Shown here one piece after another: positions 13,042-24,200 of a DNA stretch of 64,000 bases. Every line of letters starts with the position of its first letter. Positions within the stretch are counted from its first letter, which is position 1. The stretch spans positions 21,850,577 to 21,914,576 of the forward strand of contig NC_092582.1 of NCBI RefSeq assembly GCF_037975245.1, given 5' to 3'. The DNA is from Apostichopus japonicus (lineage: Eukaryota; Echinodermata; Holothuroidea; Aspidochirotida; Stichopodidae). The position numbers and the translations under genes are program-made. The notes under the pieces are model-generated. The model did not search any database. It was not told the origin of the DNA and saw only the letters and a list, made by a program, of their open reading frames with translations.

Positions 13042-13646
13042 ATCAGCCTAGCAACACTGCAGCTCTTGTAACGATGTGCTTTTCTCTCGGTTACTTTTGC
13101 TACGACACCCTGTGGTATGTGAGCCATTGTAAGGAGAAGAAAGATGTGCTGCTTTTAATTCATCACATTATAACAATTATTATTCATTGTATTGTATTGT
13201 GGAGTGGAGCATGCGCAGAAATAGGCACAAATGTACTCTTCGCTACGGAGATCAGTACGCCACTAGCATCATTGCGTTGGTTCATGCGTGAAAAACAAAT
13301 GAAAACTCATATTTTATACCATATAAACGATTTTGCATTGGCGGCAATATTTTTAATATTTCGTTTAGGGATTGGATCATGGTACATGTGGACGTTACTA
13401 ACGGGTCCAAGTTGTCCTTTGGCAGTGGCTAAAGTATTTCTGTGTGGAATCTACTTAATCAGTGTCGGTTTTGCCATTACAATTATAATAATGCTTTATT
13501 ATAAAATAAAGAAATTAACTCACCCTGCTGATGACCACTACCAAGGTAACGGAAGAAATCCGAAAATCCGAAAAGATCCGAAAAGTTCCGACGAAACGGA
13601 CGTTAATACGAACCAATGTGATAACGCTGTACACGAATTGGATTAA
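13042..13646 (+). CDS. TLCD4: TLC-domain protein (TLCD4-like), coding exon 2
   Basis: With exon 1 this gives a 286-residue protein, close to the usual TLCD4/TMEM56 length. The acceptor is tttacattccag ending at 13041. TLC hallmarks are a His-His pair at residues 126-127 (LLIHHIIT), ATEISTPLASLRWF (about 153-166) and an aromatic-rich FRLGIGSWY membrane segment. Several hydrophobic helices follow, then a charged, lysine-rich cytosolic tail. TLC proteins are multi-pass ER or plasma-membrane proteins; ceramide synthases share the fold, and TLCD members affect membrane phospholipid composition. The exact role here is not shown by the sequence. An AATAAA polyadenylation signal lies at 13760-13765. 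The single intron (12331-13041) is AT-rich and holds no gene. It could also be another TLCD-family member. Confidence 0.83.
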
Positions 13647-13759
13647 ACCTATACTTTCCCCATTCTATAAGGCAAATTAGCGTAAATTAGCGTAAATAAG
13701 CATCGACGTAACATTTTCATCAATATACACAGTATTTTTTTTTTTGGGTTGTTAGAATG

Positions 13760-13765
13760 AATAAA
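13760..13765 (+). terminator. Polyadenylation signal of the TLC-domain gene
   Basis: A canonical AATAAA lies 114 bases after the stop codon on the coding strand, downstream of a T run. Confidence 0.6.
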
Positions 13766-14582
13766 ACCGGAATTGTACTTTTTCTTAATTGGAATGCATA
13801 TATTTACAAAAAAAGGGTTTCAATTTAAATTCATTCCTTGACCAATTTAAAAAGTAAAGAACATTTTGCCAAAGTGATCCTATCATCCTAAATGTTTAAA
13901 AGATATTACATTCATCGTATAATCCAGAAAGTTATGATATGATATTCCCTTAAAAAGAGATTACTTCACTAAAGTATTTATGCATTTCTATTAATAGCAA
14001 TAAACCTGTTTCTTAAGCGGGAAACTGTGTTGCAAAAATACCTTATATAAAATCATCTTCAATTTGATCACATAAAATGTAACAAATGCTAATAGTCTAT
14101 ATATGGGCACTCTTTCTCAAGCTTGATTTCCTTTGTTTTAGTGCTTTGGTAAAGGTCTGTTATTACCAAGTTAAACAATTGCATCGCTCACATGGAAATA
14201 GAAACAAATAAACAAAGGAATATTTCAAAGAATGAATTCTTCTGTTCGCTTTGGGTAATAGACGCAGTTACATCATTGGGACCATTATATTCGTTTCGTT
14301 TCAACTTCCAGGTATTTTCAACGTGTATAATGGTCGGTAAGCGAAAACTCGTTATCGGGTGTACTCACTGTTTGCCCCTATTAATGTTCTTTTCATTTGA
14401 CTCACATTTTAAACGTGTAACGGGTCAGTATATATGGAGAATGTGATATGTCCAAGTTAAGCTGGAACAATATCAGCATGCTGCAAGGTATGTGCAGTAT
14501 ATCAATAATAAAATAAAACGTTCAGTTTTTATGATCATTATATCATAAATAATATCAACAAGTTAAAACTCAATATCAACAT
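13766..14582. other. Non-coding DNA, no gene seen
   Basis: AT-rich sequence with only short motif-free frames. From about 14540 to 15110 the phrase atatcaacatg recurs in degenerate form, suggesting an old repeat. Confidence 0.5.
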
Positions 14583-14590
14583 GACAAGCA

Positions 14591-14889
14591 CAGGCGCGTA
14601 GCCAGAAATTTGCCAAGGGAGGGGCGAAACTGTAGATTCGGCATCGCAAACTATCTAAGCGTAGCGCCACCATAATTGGCGCGAAGCGTACAAGAAAATT
14701 TTGGCTGAAAATCCCTCCCAGATCGCTGGAAATGGCACTTCCCAGGCCTTGTAAGTTGCATCTTAGCACTTTCTCTTTTGAAAATACTAGCGATATCATA
14801 AAAACATTAAAAATAAAAAAAATAATATATGCTCAAGGGGGGGGGCGGCTGCCTCCTTCGCCCCCCCCCCCCCCTTGGCTACGCGCCTG
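14591..14889. mobile_element. hAT-like miniature TIR element (299 bp) with perfect 8-bp target duplication
   Basis: The ends are exact inverses CAGGCGCGTAGCC and GGCTACGCGCCTG. The duplication gacaagca is at 14583-14590 and 14890-14897. The shared core starts at 14651, and G and C runs lie at 14837-14873. The same family recurs inverted at 30212-30469. Confidence 0.93.
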
Positions 14890-15222
14890 GACAAGCACAA
14901 TATCAATTTTTCCAACATGAGAAACCTATCGGGCGGTGCCATTGGTTTCACAATTCAGGATTTATATCAACATGTTACGACAACCTTCTTCGTTAAAATT
15001 TTAACATCAGCATGTCATGGTTGATATTGATATGTTGCACTAAGATACCAGTATGTCACAAAACAAGATTAGCATATTAGACCTCGATATCAGCATGATA
15101 TGAATACTTTCTTCGCGCTCAGCGAATATCTTTTCTCTTACAATATAGTACGGGCAAAACTGGTGCCGTTCGTGACATACAAGAACTACGTTAACATGAA
15201 ACAACCACGAAGCGTATAGAAA

Positions 15223-15681
15223 CAGGGGGTAGGAAGCTTCCAAAACGTGTGGTGGGGGGCACAACATCAGGGGGGCACTTTCTCATTCCACAACTACCAC
15301 TCGTTATGCAATAAACCGATACACACCGGCCATATCACTTAAATATATCTGATGTATTAGTATGCTACCAATACTATTATGGTGCACGTGACTCTATCAA
15401 CCTACATATGTACTTCTGTCCATCCATAATTTAGAACTTTCCAGAAAAAATTCCTCCTGTGTTCATTCCTTGAACAAAGTCTTTAGCAACCTCGGTTAAA
15501 TTCTTAGCATGTACAGACTAAAAATAAATAAAATATTAAAATTAACAAAGGTTTAAGATATCCAAAAGACAGTTCTTCATCAAACGGGCACATTTCATTT
15601 GTCAGGGCACATTTGCTATTTTGGAAAAAAGAGGGGGGGGGGGGTGCGCGTGTCCCCAGTGTCCCGGCTCCTACCCCACTG
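15223..15681. mobile_element. hAT-like miniature TIR element (459 bp)
   Basis: It begins CAGGGGGTAGGAAGC and ends GGCTCCTACCCCACTG, near-inverse with one indel. The flanks are tatagaaa (15215-15222) and tatagaag (15682-15689), a 7 of 8 match. A G run lies near the right end (15632-15643). Confidence 0.75.
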
Positions 15682-15689
15682 TATAGAAG

Positions 15690-16150
15690 GGTCACCACAC
15701 TGATGTCTTACAAACATTGAAACAGGAGACACGGTACATGATAGTTACCGCTGTCACTTAAAAGGCTCGTGTGCAAAAACGGCAATTTCCTAATCTTTGA
15801 TACACGAAATCAAATGTGCAAAAACGGTCATTTTAAATTTCTTTTCATCGTATTCCGCGATTATTAATCTTTTGCAAGTGGCGAATCTAAAATAGCAAAG
15901 ATCTTAAGTAAAGATGGGCCGTGACTGATTTAGTGTTCAATATCTTGAAATATGAAATTAAGAACAAAGAGGAACCATACAAATATTTCCTTTCTTCAGG
16001 GATCTATTATACTAAACACTTTGGAAATAGATTATTTTCCCTTCTCCCTCTTTTTGCCCTATTTGTTTTACACTTGGTAGGAGGCGTTCACATGTGTAAC
16101 ATGAGACCCCTTCAAGTTTCCCTTCTAGAGGTAGTTTTTACAATGTTTCA
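15690..16150. other. Non-coding DNA, no gene seen
   Basis: No domain, RNA gene or clear repeat was recognised. A short near-duplication of gtgcaaaaacgg occurs at about 15770-15826. Confidence 0.45.
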
Positions 16151-16154
16151 TATT

Positions 16155-16495
16155 TCCAGCCCCCCCCCAGTGAAAAATATGGGGGGGGGGGCGGAAGTAT
16201 CGTTCCGCCCCCCCCCCCGCTCCGCAAGTCAGAAAACCCCTTTTTCATTTCCAAATGAGAAAAAAATCTCATTTGAAGCACCAACTTGCATCTAAGGCCA
16301 GGTGAAAATGCAAAATTCTTTACAAAATGGAGTGGGTGTTGAAGTGTGCTATATTGCACCAAATTGCATCTGAGGCCACCTGGAAATGCAAAAAAAATCC
16401 AAAGGGGAGGGGGACACCCCCTCCCCTTAGACCCCTCCCCCAGGCCGGCCAACAGTCTTCAGCCCCCCACTCAAAAGTACCTTCCTACGCCACTG
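16155..16495. mobile_element. G-rich miniature TIR element, family A copy 2, left-truncated
   Basis: This is the inverted counterpart of 11529-11900. It shares the AAATTGCATCTgaGGCCA modules and the right end CTTCCTACGCCACTG at 16495. The left terminal repeat is missing; the similarity starts inside at a C run near 16158. Confidence 0.85.
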
Positions 16496-17099
16496 TACAT
16501 TGAACATATCATTATTATTTAAGTGACAACATGTTTCGAAGCAAAGAATTCTGTTAAGAATTGAAACCTACATGAAGATATGTACTATTGGAATACACAA
16601 TACAAAGCAGCATGCATGGAAAGATGTACTTGGTTTAAAAGTTATGCAATGTTGTATTTATAACAAAGTATCACCAGTCACGCAGGTGCGATATGGCAAT
16701 GTTTCGTAATTGCTGCTATTATGTCTTTGTATGTCATGTTGTTCTTCTATGGATGAATCTTTCAGGGAGTTGCAGACAGTAAAGGAATTCAGTTGGAAAG
16801 CAATTTAACCATCTTATATAAAAGTATTTGTTATCAGGAAACCTGAATGGCAAAATGGCAAGAAGGAAAACAGTGTTTTGTTCTTTAATTAACAGTCATT
16901 TTAAGTCGATTCCCTTCAAGACCGTTTTTGTTTTATGATTCAAGATCCATTTTCTATAAGGACGTTCTGTTAATATGCATGGGGTTTGTTTTCCACATTT
17001 GCACAATATGCACAATTAGTATACTACACAAAAATGACAGTCTCGTTAAGAATGATTCCGATCAACATTCTGGATATTATATTTCATGTAGGAATTATT

Positions 17100-17139
<40 letters not shown>

Positions 17140-17295
17140 CATTACATACCAATGTACAGATTGGAACGTTTATATGAATGTTTGATATGAAATCATATAA
17201 TATATTCCAATATACTTCCAAGTAAATATGAATGACTTCTTGAATCAGGTCGAATGACAACAAAAAGAAATATAACTTATTTGAAAGCACCTTTG
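16496..17295. other. Non-coding DNA with a short AT microsatellite
   Basis: A TA run lies at 17102-17133. Otherwise nothing is recognised. Confidence 0.5.
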
Positions 17296-17562
17296 AAACT
17301 TTCTTGAACTTATTAAATATTTCTTTTAACAATAACAATGTTTGGCAAGGCAAGTTTGATCATTTACATGTAACACAAAAAAAATGTTAAAACCAATCTT
17401 GGTATTGCAGCAATTATTACATTGTACAAGAAACTTTTCTTGAACGTATGAAATATTTCAAAACAAATTCAATGGAAAGGCAAGTTTGAACATTTACTAC
17501 ATGTAAAGCAGAAAATGCTAAAACCAATTGTGGTATTGCAGCAATGGTTACATTGTACAAGT
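17296..17562. repeat. Two-copy tandem duplication of about 130 bp
   Basis: Copies at about 17296-17430 and 17431-17562 share ttcttgaac, aaatatttc, ggcaaggcaagtttga/ggaaaggcaagtttga, catttac, aaaaccaat and ggtattgcagcaat followed by acattgtacaag, in the same order. Confidence 0.8.
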
Positions 17563-19523
17563 ACAGAAATGGACAGACCAAAAAAAAAAAAAAAACGAAC
17601 TCTAAGACATTTAAAGAAAAACCATCTCCACCCCATCACAAGAATGAAAAGAAAAAATCAAATTATTATCTGTAATTTATGAGAGTGAATCAATGACAAA
17701 CTACCCTTTCAAGTGATTTACACCCCTCCCCTCATTCCCTTCTCACACAGGCCTAAAAGGATAAGCAATATGAAACCATTAATAAGTTATGAAATGACGA
17801 TAGTAGCATACCAGAGAGCATTTTCTCCTTCTACTTACCCTAAGTTGACCTTTACAATCTCTTAGCTAGTAGCACAGACATGGAATTCCTCCTACATCAC
17901 ACTAACCAGAAAGATGACTAACAGTTTCTATTTACAAGCAATCAACATTAATAATATACTTTTCCAATTTCTATAAGTCCCAGTTGATCACTTACACTCT
18001 CACCTCCACAGTAACTCTGTACAACAGAATCCCTTCATCTGTCATTGCAACGAACATCATATCTCTACCAATAAAGTAAACTTCAGTGTGGTGTCATACC
18101 CAATGATGACTTAAGTGTGGTCATTTCTTAGTAGCCTTAACTTCCGTTTAAGGAGAAAGGTAAATTCCTGTCCCATCCTCTGTAATCCATTGTCAAAGAG
18201 CATTAAGAAATTTCTCCTATTGTATTCAGTAGTAAGATATCTAGCCAGATGAGGATCTAATATAACCTGTGTAATTCAACTAGTTATTCGTGTCGTTATT
18301 TCTTGTTCGCATACCACTGTGACAATAGACTATACTCAACCATTCCTGCTGAGCTTGAGACAATGACAATTAAACCACCCTGGCTTACTTTGCTTACGGA
18401 AGCTTAAAAGTGCCATCAACATAAGAAAAACGTTGCCCCATAAATTGAAATTTTTCAGTAAATTGTTTAGATAACAAAATAATATCTTATCAAAAATTAG
18501 AAAAATGTTAGATTGCTCAGTTGCTTTAACTGAGCAATTGAGCAATTTTCTGCCAAATGTTTAATTGTTCACTTCATTCCATCTGGGCAATTGAGCAATT
18601 TTCTGCAAATGTTTAATTGACAACTAATCGTATCTCGTCAATTCAACATTTTTCTGCAAAATGTTTAAATGTTAACTTTTGAAAAATTTTCAGAACATGT
18701 GGAATTAACGAGATATGATAAGTTGTCAGTGAAACATTTTGCAGAAAATTGTTCACTTGTTACAGCATCATCATGTTGTAAGAGGACTATAACACAAGTG
18801 AATCCTAAATAGCGCCACCATATATACCGATCGCACATGACACGCACTCTGATAAGATCTGAAATATCTCACCAATGCAAGCCCAATAGTGCCATCATAA
18901 ATATTTAACATAACATGCACACTGAGACAAATATATGCATTGCAGGCCCAGTAGTGCTACTGCATGACTTTGACAGAAAGTGAAGCAAAAAGGTGTGGTA
19001 TGCCATCAATCAACATTGACAAAACCTTTCTTCGTAATCTTCATGTTTTGCGAGACTGACATCAAATTTTTTACTTCAAATTGTGAAAAATTACAACAGA
19101 AATATACCACATTTATTGGTATACTGTTACCTTAATACATCCTTAATGGATGACTTAAGGCGCAAAATTACTGTCGACATGTGGCAGACCATGTAAACAG
19201 ACTGCTATCAGTGCAGGTTGTATCTATACAACAGTTTTAAATATTTGAAAAATGACCCTTTAAACAAATGAGGTAAATCAATTAAAGTGACTGGACTATA
19301 AAGTCTAATACACCGACCACTATAGGTAAGATCCTCAGATGTATCACTAAACTAACTAGTTAAACATACTACTATAATTATGACCCTCATATGACATGTT
19401 CACAATACCAATTTGGCAAAGGACAAATGGTACTGTTTGTCATCCAAGGGTACTCTGTTGTTTATATGAAATATATATGAAAAAGGAGATGCTTGGGTAG
19501 AGTTATAGGAATTTACAAAACAA
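17563..19523. other. Non-coding DNA downstream of the sialyltransferase gene; contains a foldback at 18593-18755
   Basis: No gene is recognised on either strand. Phrases such as gagcaattttctgc are repeated at 18538-18610, and two arms around 18593-18665 and 18685-18755 are approximate inverses. Confidence 0.5.
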
Positions 19524-20790
19524 AAGAGTTCTTTAAGGTACAACTGGAACCCTACCCCATCCAAGATCGGAAGGGTCCTTTAAGATACAACTGGAACCCT
19601 ACCCCATCCAAGATCGAAAGAGTCCTTTCAGGTACAACTGGAATCCTATCCCTTCCAAGATCGAAAGAGTCTTTTAAGGTACAACTGGAATCCTATCCCA
19701 TCCAAGATCGGAAGAGTCCTTTAAGGTACAGCTGGAACCCTTACCCATCAAAGATCGAAAGAGTCCTTTAAGGAACAGCTGGAACCCTACCCCATCCAAG
19801 ATCGAAGAGTCCTTTAAGGTACAACTGGAACCCTACCCCATCCAAGATCGAAAGAGTCCTTTCAGGTACAACTGGAATCCTATCCCTTCCAAGATCGAAA
19901 GAGTCCTTTAAGGTACAACTGGAATCCTACCCCATCCAAGATCGGAAGAGTCCTTTAAGGTACAGCTGGAACCCTAACCCATCAAAGATCGAAAGAGTCC
20001 TTTAAGGAACAGCTGGAACCCTACCCCATCCAAGATCGAAGAGTCCTTTAAGGTACAGCTGGAACCCTAACCCATCCAAGATCGAAAGAGTCCTTCAAGG
20101 TACACCTGGAACCCTACCCCATCCAAGATCGAAAGAGTCCTGCAGGGTACAACTGGAACCCTACCCCATCCAAGATCGGAAGAGTCCTTTAAGGTACAGC
20201 TGGAACCCTACCCCATCAAAGATCGAAAGAGTCCTTTAAGGTTCATCTGGAACCCTAACCCATCAAAGATCGAAAGAGTCCTTTAAGGAACAGCTGGAAC
20301 CCTACCCCATCCAAGATCGAAGAGTCCTTTAAGGTACACCTGGAACCCTAACCCATCCAAGATCGAAAGAGTCCTTTAAGGTACACCTGGAACCCTAACC
20401 CATCCAAGATCGAGAGAGTCCTGCAGGGTACAACTGGAACCCTACCCCATCCAAGATCGGAAGAGTCCTTTAAGGTACAACTGGAACCTGACCCCATCCA
20501 AGATCGGAAGAGTCCTTTAAGGTTCATCTGGAACCTGACCCCATCCAAGATCGAATGAGTCCTTTAAGGTACAGCTGGAATCCTACCCCATCCAAGACCG
20601 GAAGAGTCCTTTAAAGTACAGCTAGAACCCTAACCCATCCAAGATCGAAAGAGTCCTTTCAGGTACAGCTGGAACCCTACCCCATCCATGATCGGAAGAG
20701 TCCTTTAAGGTACAACTGGAACCCTACCCCATCCAAGATCGAAAGAGTCATTTAAGGTACAACTGGAACCATACCCCATCCAAGATCGAA
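19524..20790. repeat. 47-bp tandem minisatellite (about 27 copies)
   Basis: The unit is about 47 bp (some 46 bp) and carries GGTACAACTGGAACCCTACC and CCATCCAAGATCG followed by AAAGAGTCCTTTAA. It begins about 275 bp past the sialyltransferase stop codon on that gene's downstream side, so it lies in the 3' UTR or 3' flank. Variants (aact/agct, tacc/aacc) recur in blocks, which indicates multi-unit amplification. Confidence 0.97.
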
Positions 20791-21064
20791 ATAGGGGAAT
20801 CAAAACTAAAGCAAAACAAAGCATTTGGTTGTCAGTGTACAACTATGCATGGCATCACACCTGTTTGCTTCAACTTCACAATTTGGTACAAACTGTGATA
20901 ATTGTAACTATCAATATCTTAAGAACGGTATGTATATAAAAAATAATGTGAATTTCACCATGCTGCTTAGATTGTGTTCCTTCCATTGTTAGCTATTCTA
21001 TCGGACACAGATTTGTCATCCACGAATGTCTGAAATTTAAGTATAAACTATCACATCAGTTTGG

Positions 21065-21297
21065 TTAATTCCTATGGCAATGATGGGGGTGTAAAGATAA
21101 CACCCCTTGAAGGTGAAGTTTCAGCAGAGAGTGGAATTCTCGACTAAATGTATGAAAGTTTGAACGTTCCAAATCGTCATAGTAATGGTATGGCACTTTC
21201 TCTAATTGGTTTTCTTCTACTATGCCATCGAACGGCCAGAATCCAAAAAGGTGAACCTCATCGCATAGTTGTATGGCTGTGCTGAGGAGATAAAACC
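21065..21297 (-). CDS. ST8SIA: ST8SIA exon 7 (motifs S, III and VS, stop)
   Basis: The acceptor is cttccacag. The exon completes motif S ([18 protein letters not shown] with GFWPFDG), then [16 protein letters not shown] and a C-terminal HHCHRN. The TAA stop is at 21067-21065. Confidence 0.95.
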
Positions 21298-24200
21298 CTG
21301 TGGAAGATTACATTAAAGAAATTAATACAAAGCTTGTAAATCACATATTGCTCCTGTAGATATTGCTTTCCAATTAATGGAGTTATAGCAAAATGAATAT
21401 TTTTGGTTAGTTTTACCACTGACCTTTGACCTTCCTGAAGGTCTGCAATAAACATGTTCATATAACAAGCCAGGTTAGCCATACATAGCAAAATCCTACC
21501 AATTCTGAAGATATTACCGTCAAAGCTTTTCAACACAAATATTGTAGATGAAACTAAAGCATGCATGCACAAACAGCTTTTGACCTCTCTCCCAGAAACT
21601 ATTATTATTATTATTATTACCCCGTTATTTATATAGCGCATAAATGGGTCTACGGTTATGCCCCATACGTATATATGATACAGACAATTGCGATAACCAC
21701 ACATCGAATGAAATAACAGCCCTTAAAGGGTGTGAAGACGTCTAATGCCGGTAATCTGACCTAGTTTCGAATGAGGTGTAACAGAAGTGTTAGACACCAC
21801 CATCGATCCCAGAAAATACACACACAGCGTGCTACCGTCGGTAATTAGACACTGGTGTACAGTCAGTACATACAGCTGCGGTCAATACCCCAGCACAGTG
21901 TACAAACGATACAGCGATGGACATCTCAGGTCCAGCTAAAGATAACAAGGTATCATGTTTCATTACTGTCTGCATTTTGTAGCGACAAGAGATAAACTTC
22001 ACTTGCAAGCAACGGAAAGCTAACTTTTTCACAGGGCAGCATGCGGTTTGGGGCGAGTCTTCAATGCCTTTAAGCTAGGATGCTAAAGAAGTGAAACTGA
22101 AGCTAAAAAGTTGAGACATGTGGTTCATCACAATTTGATAATCATCTTTAATATGTAGAATGACCTTCGACCATTTACAGTTAGATGCTTGAATAGCATA
22201 ATTAATCGACAAACCTGTGGATAATCTGTTACTTTGATCTCGTTTCTTCCAAAATGTTTTGATACTTCTATAATGATCTGGATGCCCTATGACCATCACA
22301 GGGTCAGTTCTATCATATTTAGCTCTAATCTTCTTACAAAGAGTATCAGATCCAGAGTAGGCAAGACACGGGACCCACAGGAGGCCATGATGTTCCCCGA
22401 TATCAGAATTCATTTCGATTATGTCAAACATATCATCAAGGTTATTGTATCTGCAAAGTGCATCAAGCAAAATGAGAACAGATCATAAAACATGATCAGA
22501 TGGCAAAAAAAATCTGGCTAGAGAATACTTTGCAGCATAACGAGGCAGGTAATAGGAATATACGCAGGTTATACATAATCATTCAGTATGAATAATAAAC
22601 GAGATATCAGGATTTTCATAAGAACATGTATGCAAATTAGGTCCCCAAATATCTTATTTTGCAATACATAGGGACTACTACCAATAGTAATACAATTTTT
22701 GTTTTTGGTGTATTTCATGTTAAAATAGTATTATCTAAAATATTCCCATCATTTGAGGCTAAAATTCTAGAAAATTGGTTGAAAAAGGACCGAGATATAA
22801 GAACTTTCATAAGAACTGGGGGCAGGCCCCCTCCTCCAGGATATACAATACATAAACAATACACGTATATACAATACACATATACACCCATACCTGCACC
22901 GTAGCCATTTTGCAAATATTTCTTACATCGATTGGTGGCGCTATGCCGACATTCAGGGTGCGCGAGATATGATTTTTTGAAACAATGAAGAGTTTTTCAA
23001 CTTTTTTTCGGTTTTGGATTAGTTTTGGGCATTATTACGATGATAATTCAAATGATCAATTCTCTTTAGCCCTGATATTTGTAGGGTGGTTTTTCTTTAT
23101 GTGTTGGGCTTGTTCTAGAACATTTATGAAGGTGCTGGCCTGTTTCTACGTGGAGCCTAGATTGTTTGGAAAAAAGGTCATAATGGAGAATTTTCACACT
23201 TTTTGAATCAAATTAAAGTTTAAACCATAATTTGGGAAATAAACATCAATAGCAACCCTCCCCCCTAAAAAATATTATTCTAACACTTAAACCAAGTCTA
23301 TAGCGAGAAGAGTTTTGAAGATACACAATTTTCAAAGTGTTTGGTTTTTCGGGGCATATTCCGTCCAGAAAAGGGCTGAAGCGATATGTAGGCATTAGGT
23401 TCCAGAGTGATCAGAGATACAGACCGACTTAACAGCGCCCTCTAAGAAACGCTGAAGATCCACACTATGTGAAGGTAACCCAGCTCATTTAATAATTTCA
23501 TAGAATGTAAATCAATATCGAAAATATCTTTTTGCACTTAGTGATTAATAATGGGCATTCCAGTTTCATTCACATTTTGTAGCGTTGGACTTTTCTCTTG
23601 GTCAAAATGGGTTTTTTTCTTTCTGGAAGAGGTGTTCTACGTTGAGGCATTGGACCTTTTAATATCGAATCATAAATTGAAGCACCAATTCACTGAGGAG
23701 CCCACAAATTTCCATCTTTCCCTTTAAATGTATACAGCTGCCTGCATGTTACTACCTCTTGATGGGAACATGATGGGCTCAACATGCCCCATATTCTCTG
23801 GCAAAAAAACATATGTTCACCTTTACGGTACGGGCGATATAATTTAACATGATCTGGATCTCTCATTCCACAGTAGGAAAACGTACCAACCAATAGCGCG
23901 TAATGTGACGTGCTGCCAGGTGCTATTGACATACTAAATAACCCTTCGTAGGTTCGAAATGATCAGAGTTAACAGAACACTTCACTGAAGGGGCATTTAC
24001 GAGAGATTCAAGAATAACTAAGGTTTGGATGATAAAGAAGTTGAGATTTACTTTCTCTTTCTCAGAAAAGGCTTGATGTGCACGTACCCTGGCTACTATT
24101 CGAACATCTGTCACTCCTTTCTGTATCAAGTGACACACTTATTTTGATGAAAAAACGGCAAGGACACTTGTGTTGTCAAGGAACAACAAATCCTGTCGTT

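Noticed and set aside
22075-22214. Readthrough C-terminus of the exon 6 frame (residues after RLSTG)
   Set aside because: It lacks the rest of motif S, whereas splicing to 21297 restores [12 protein letters not shown] and GFWPF exactly in phase.
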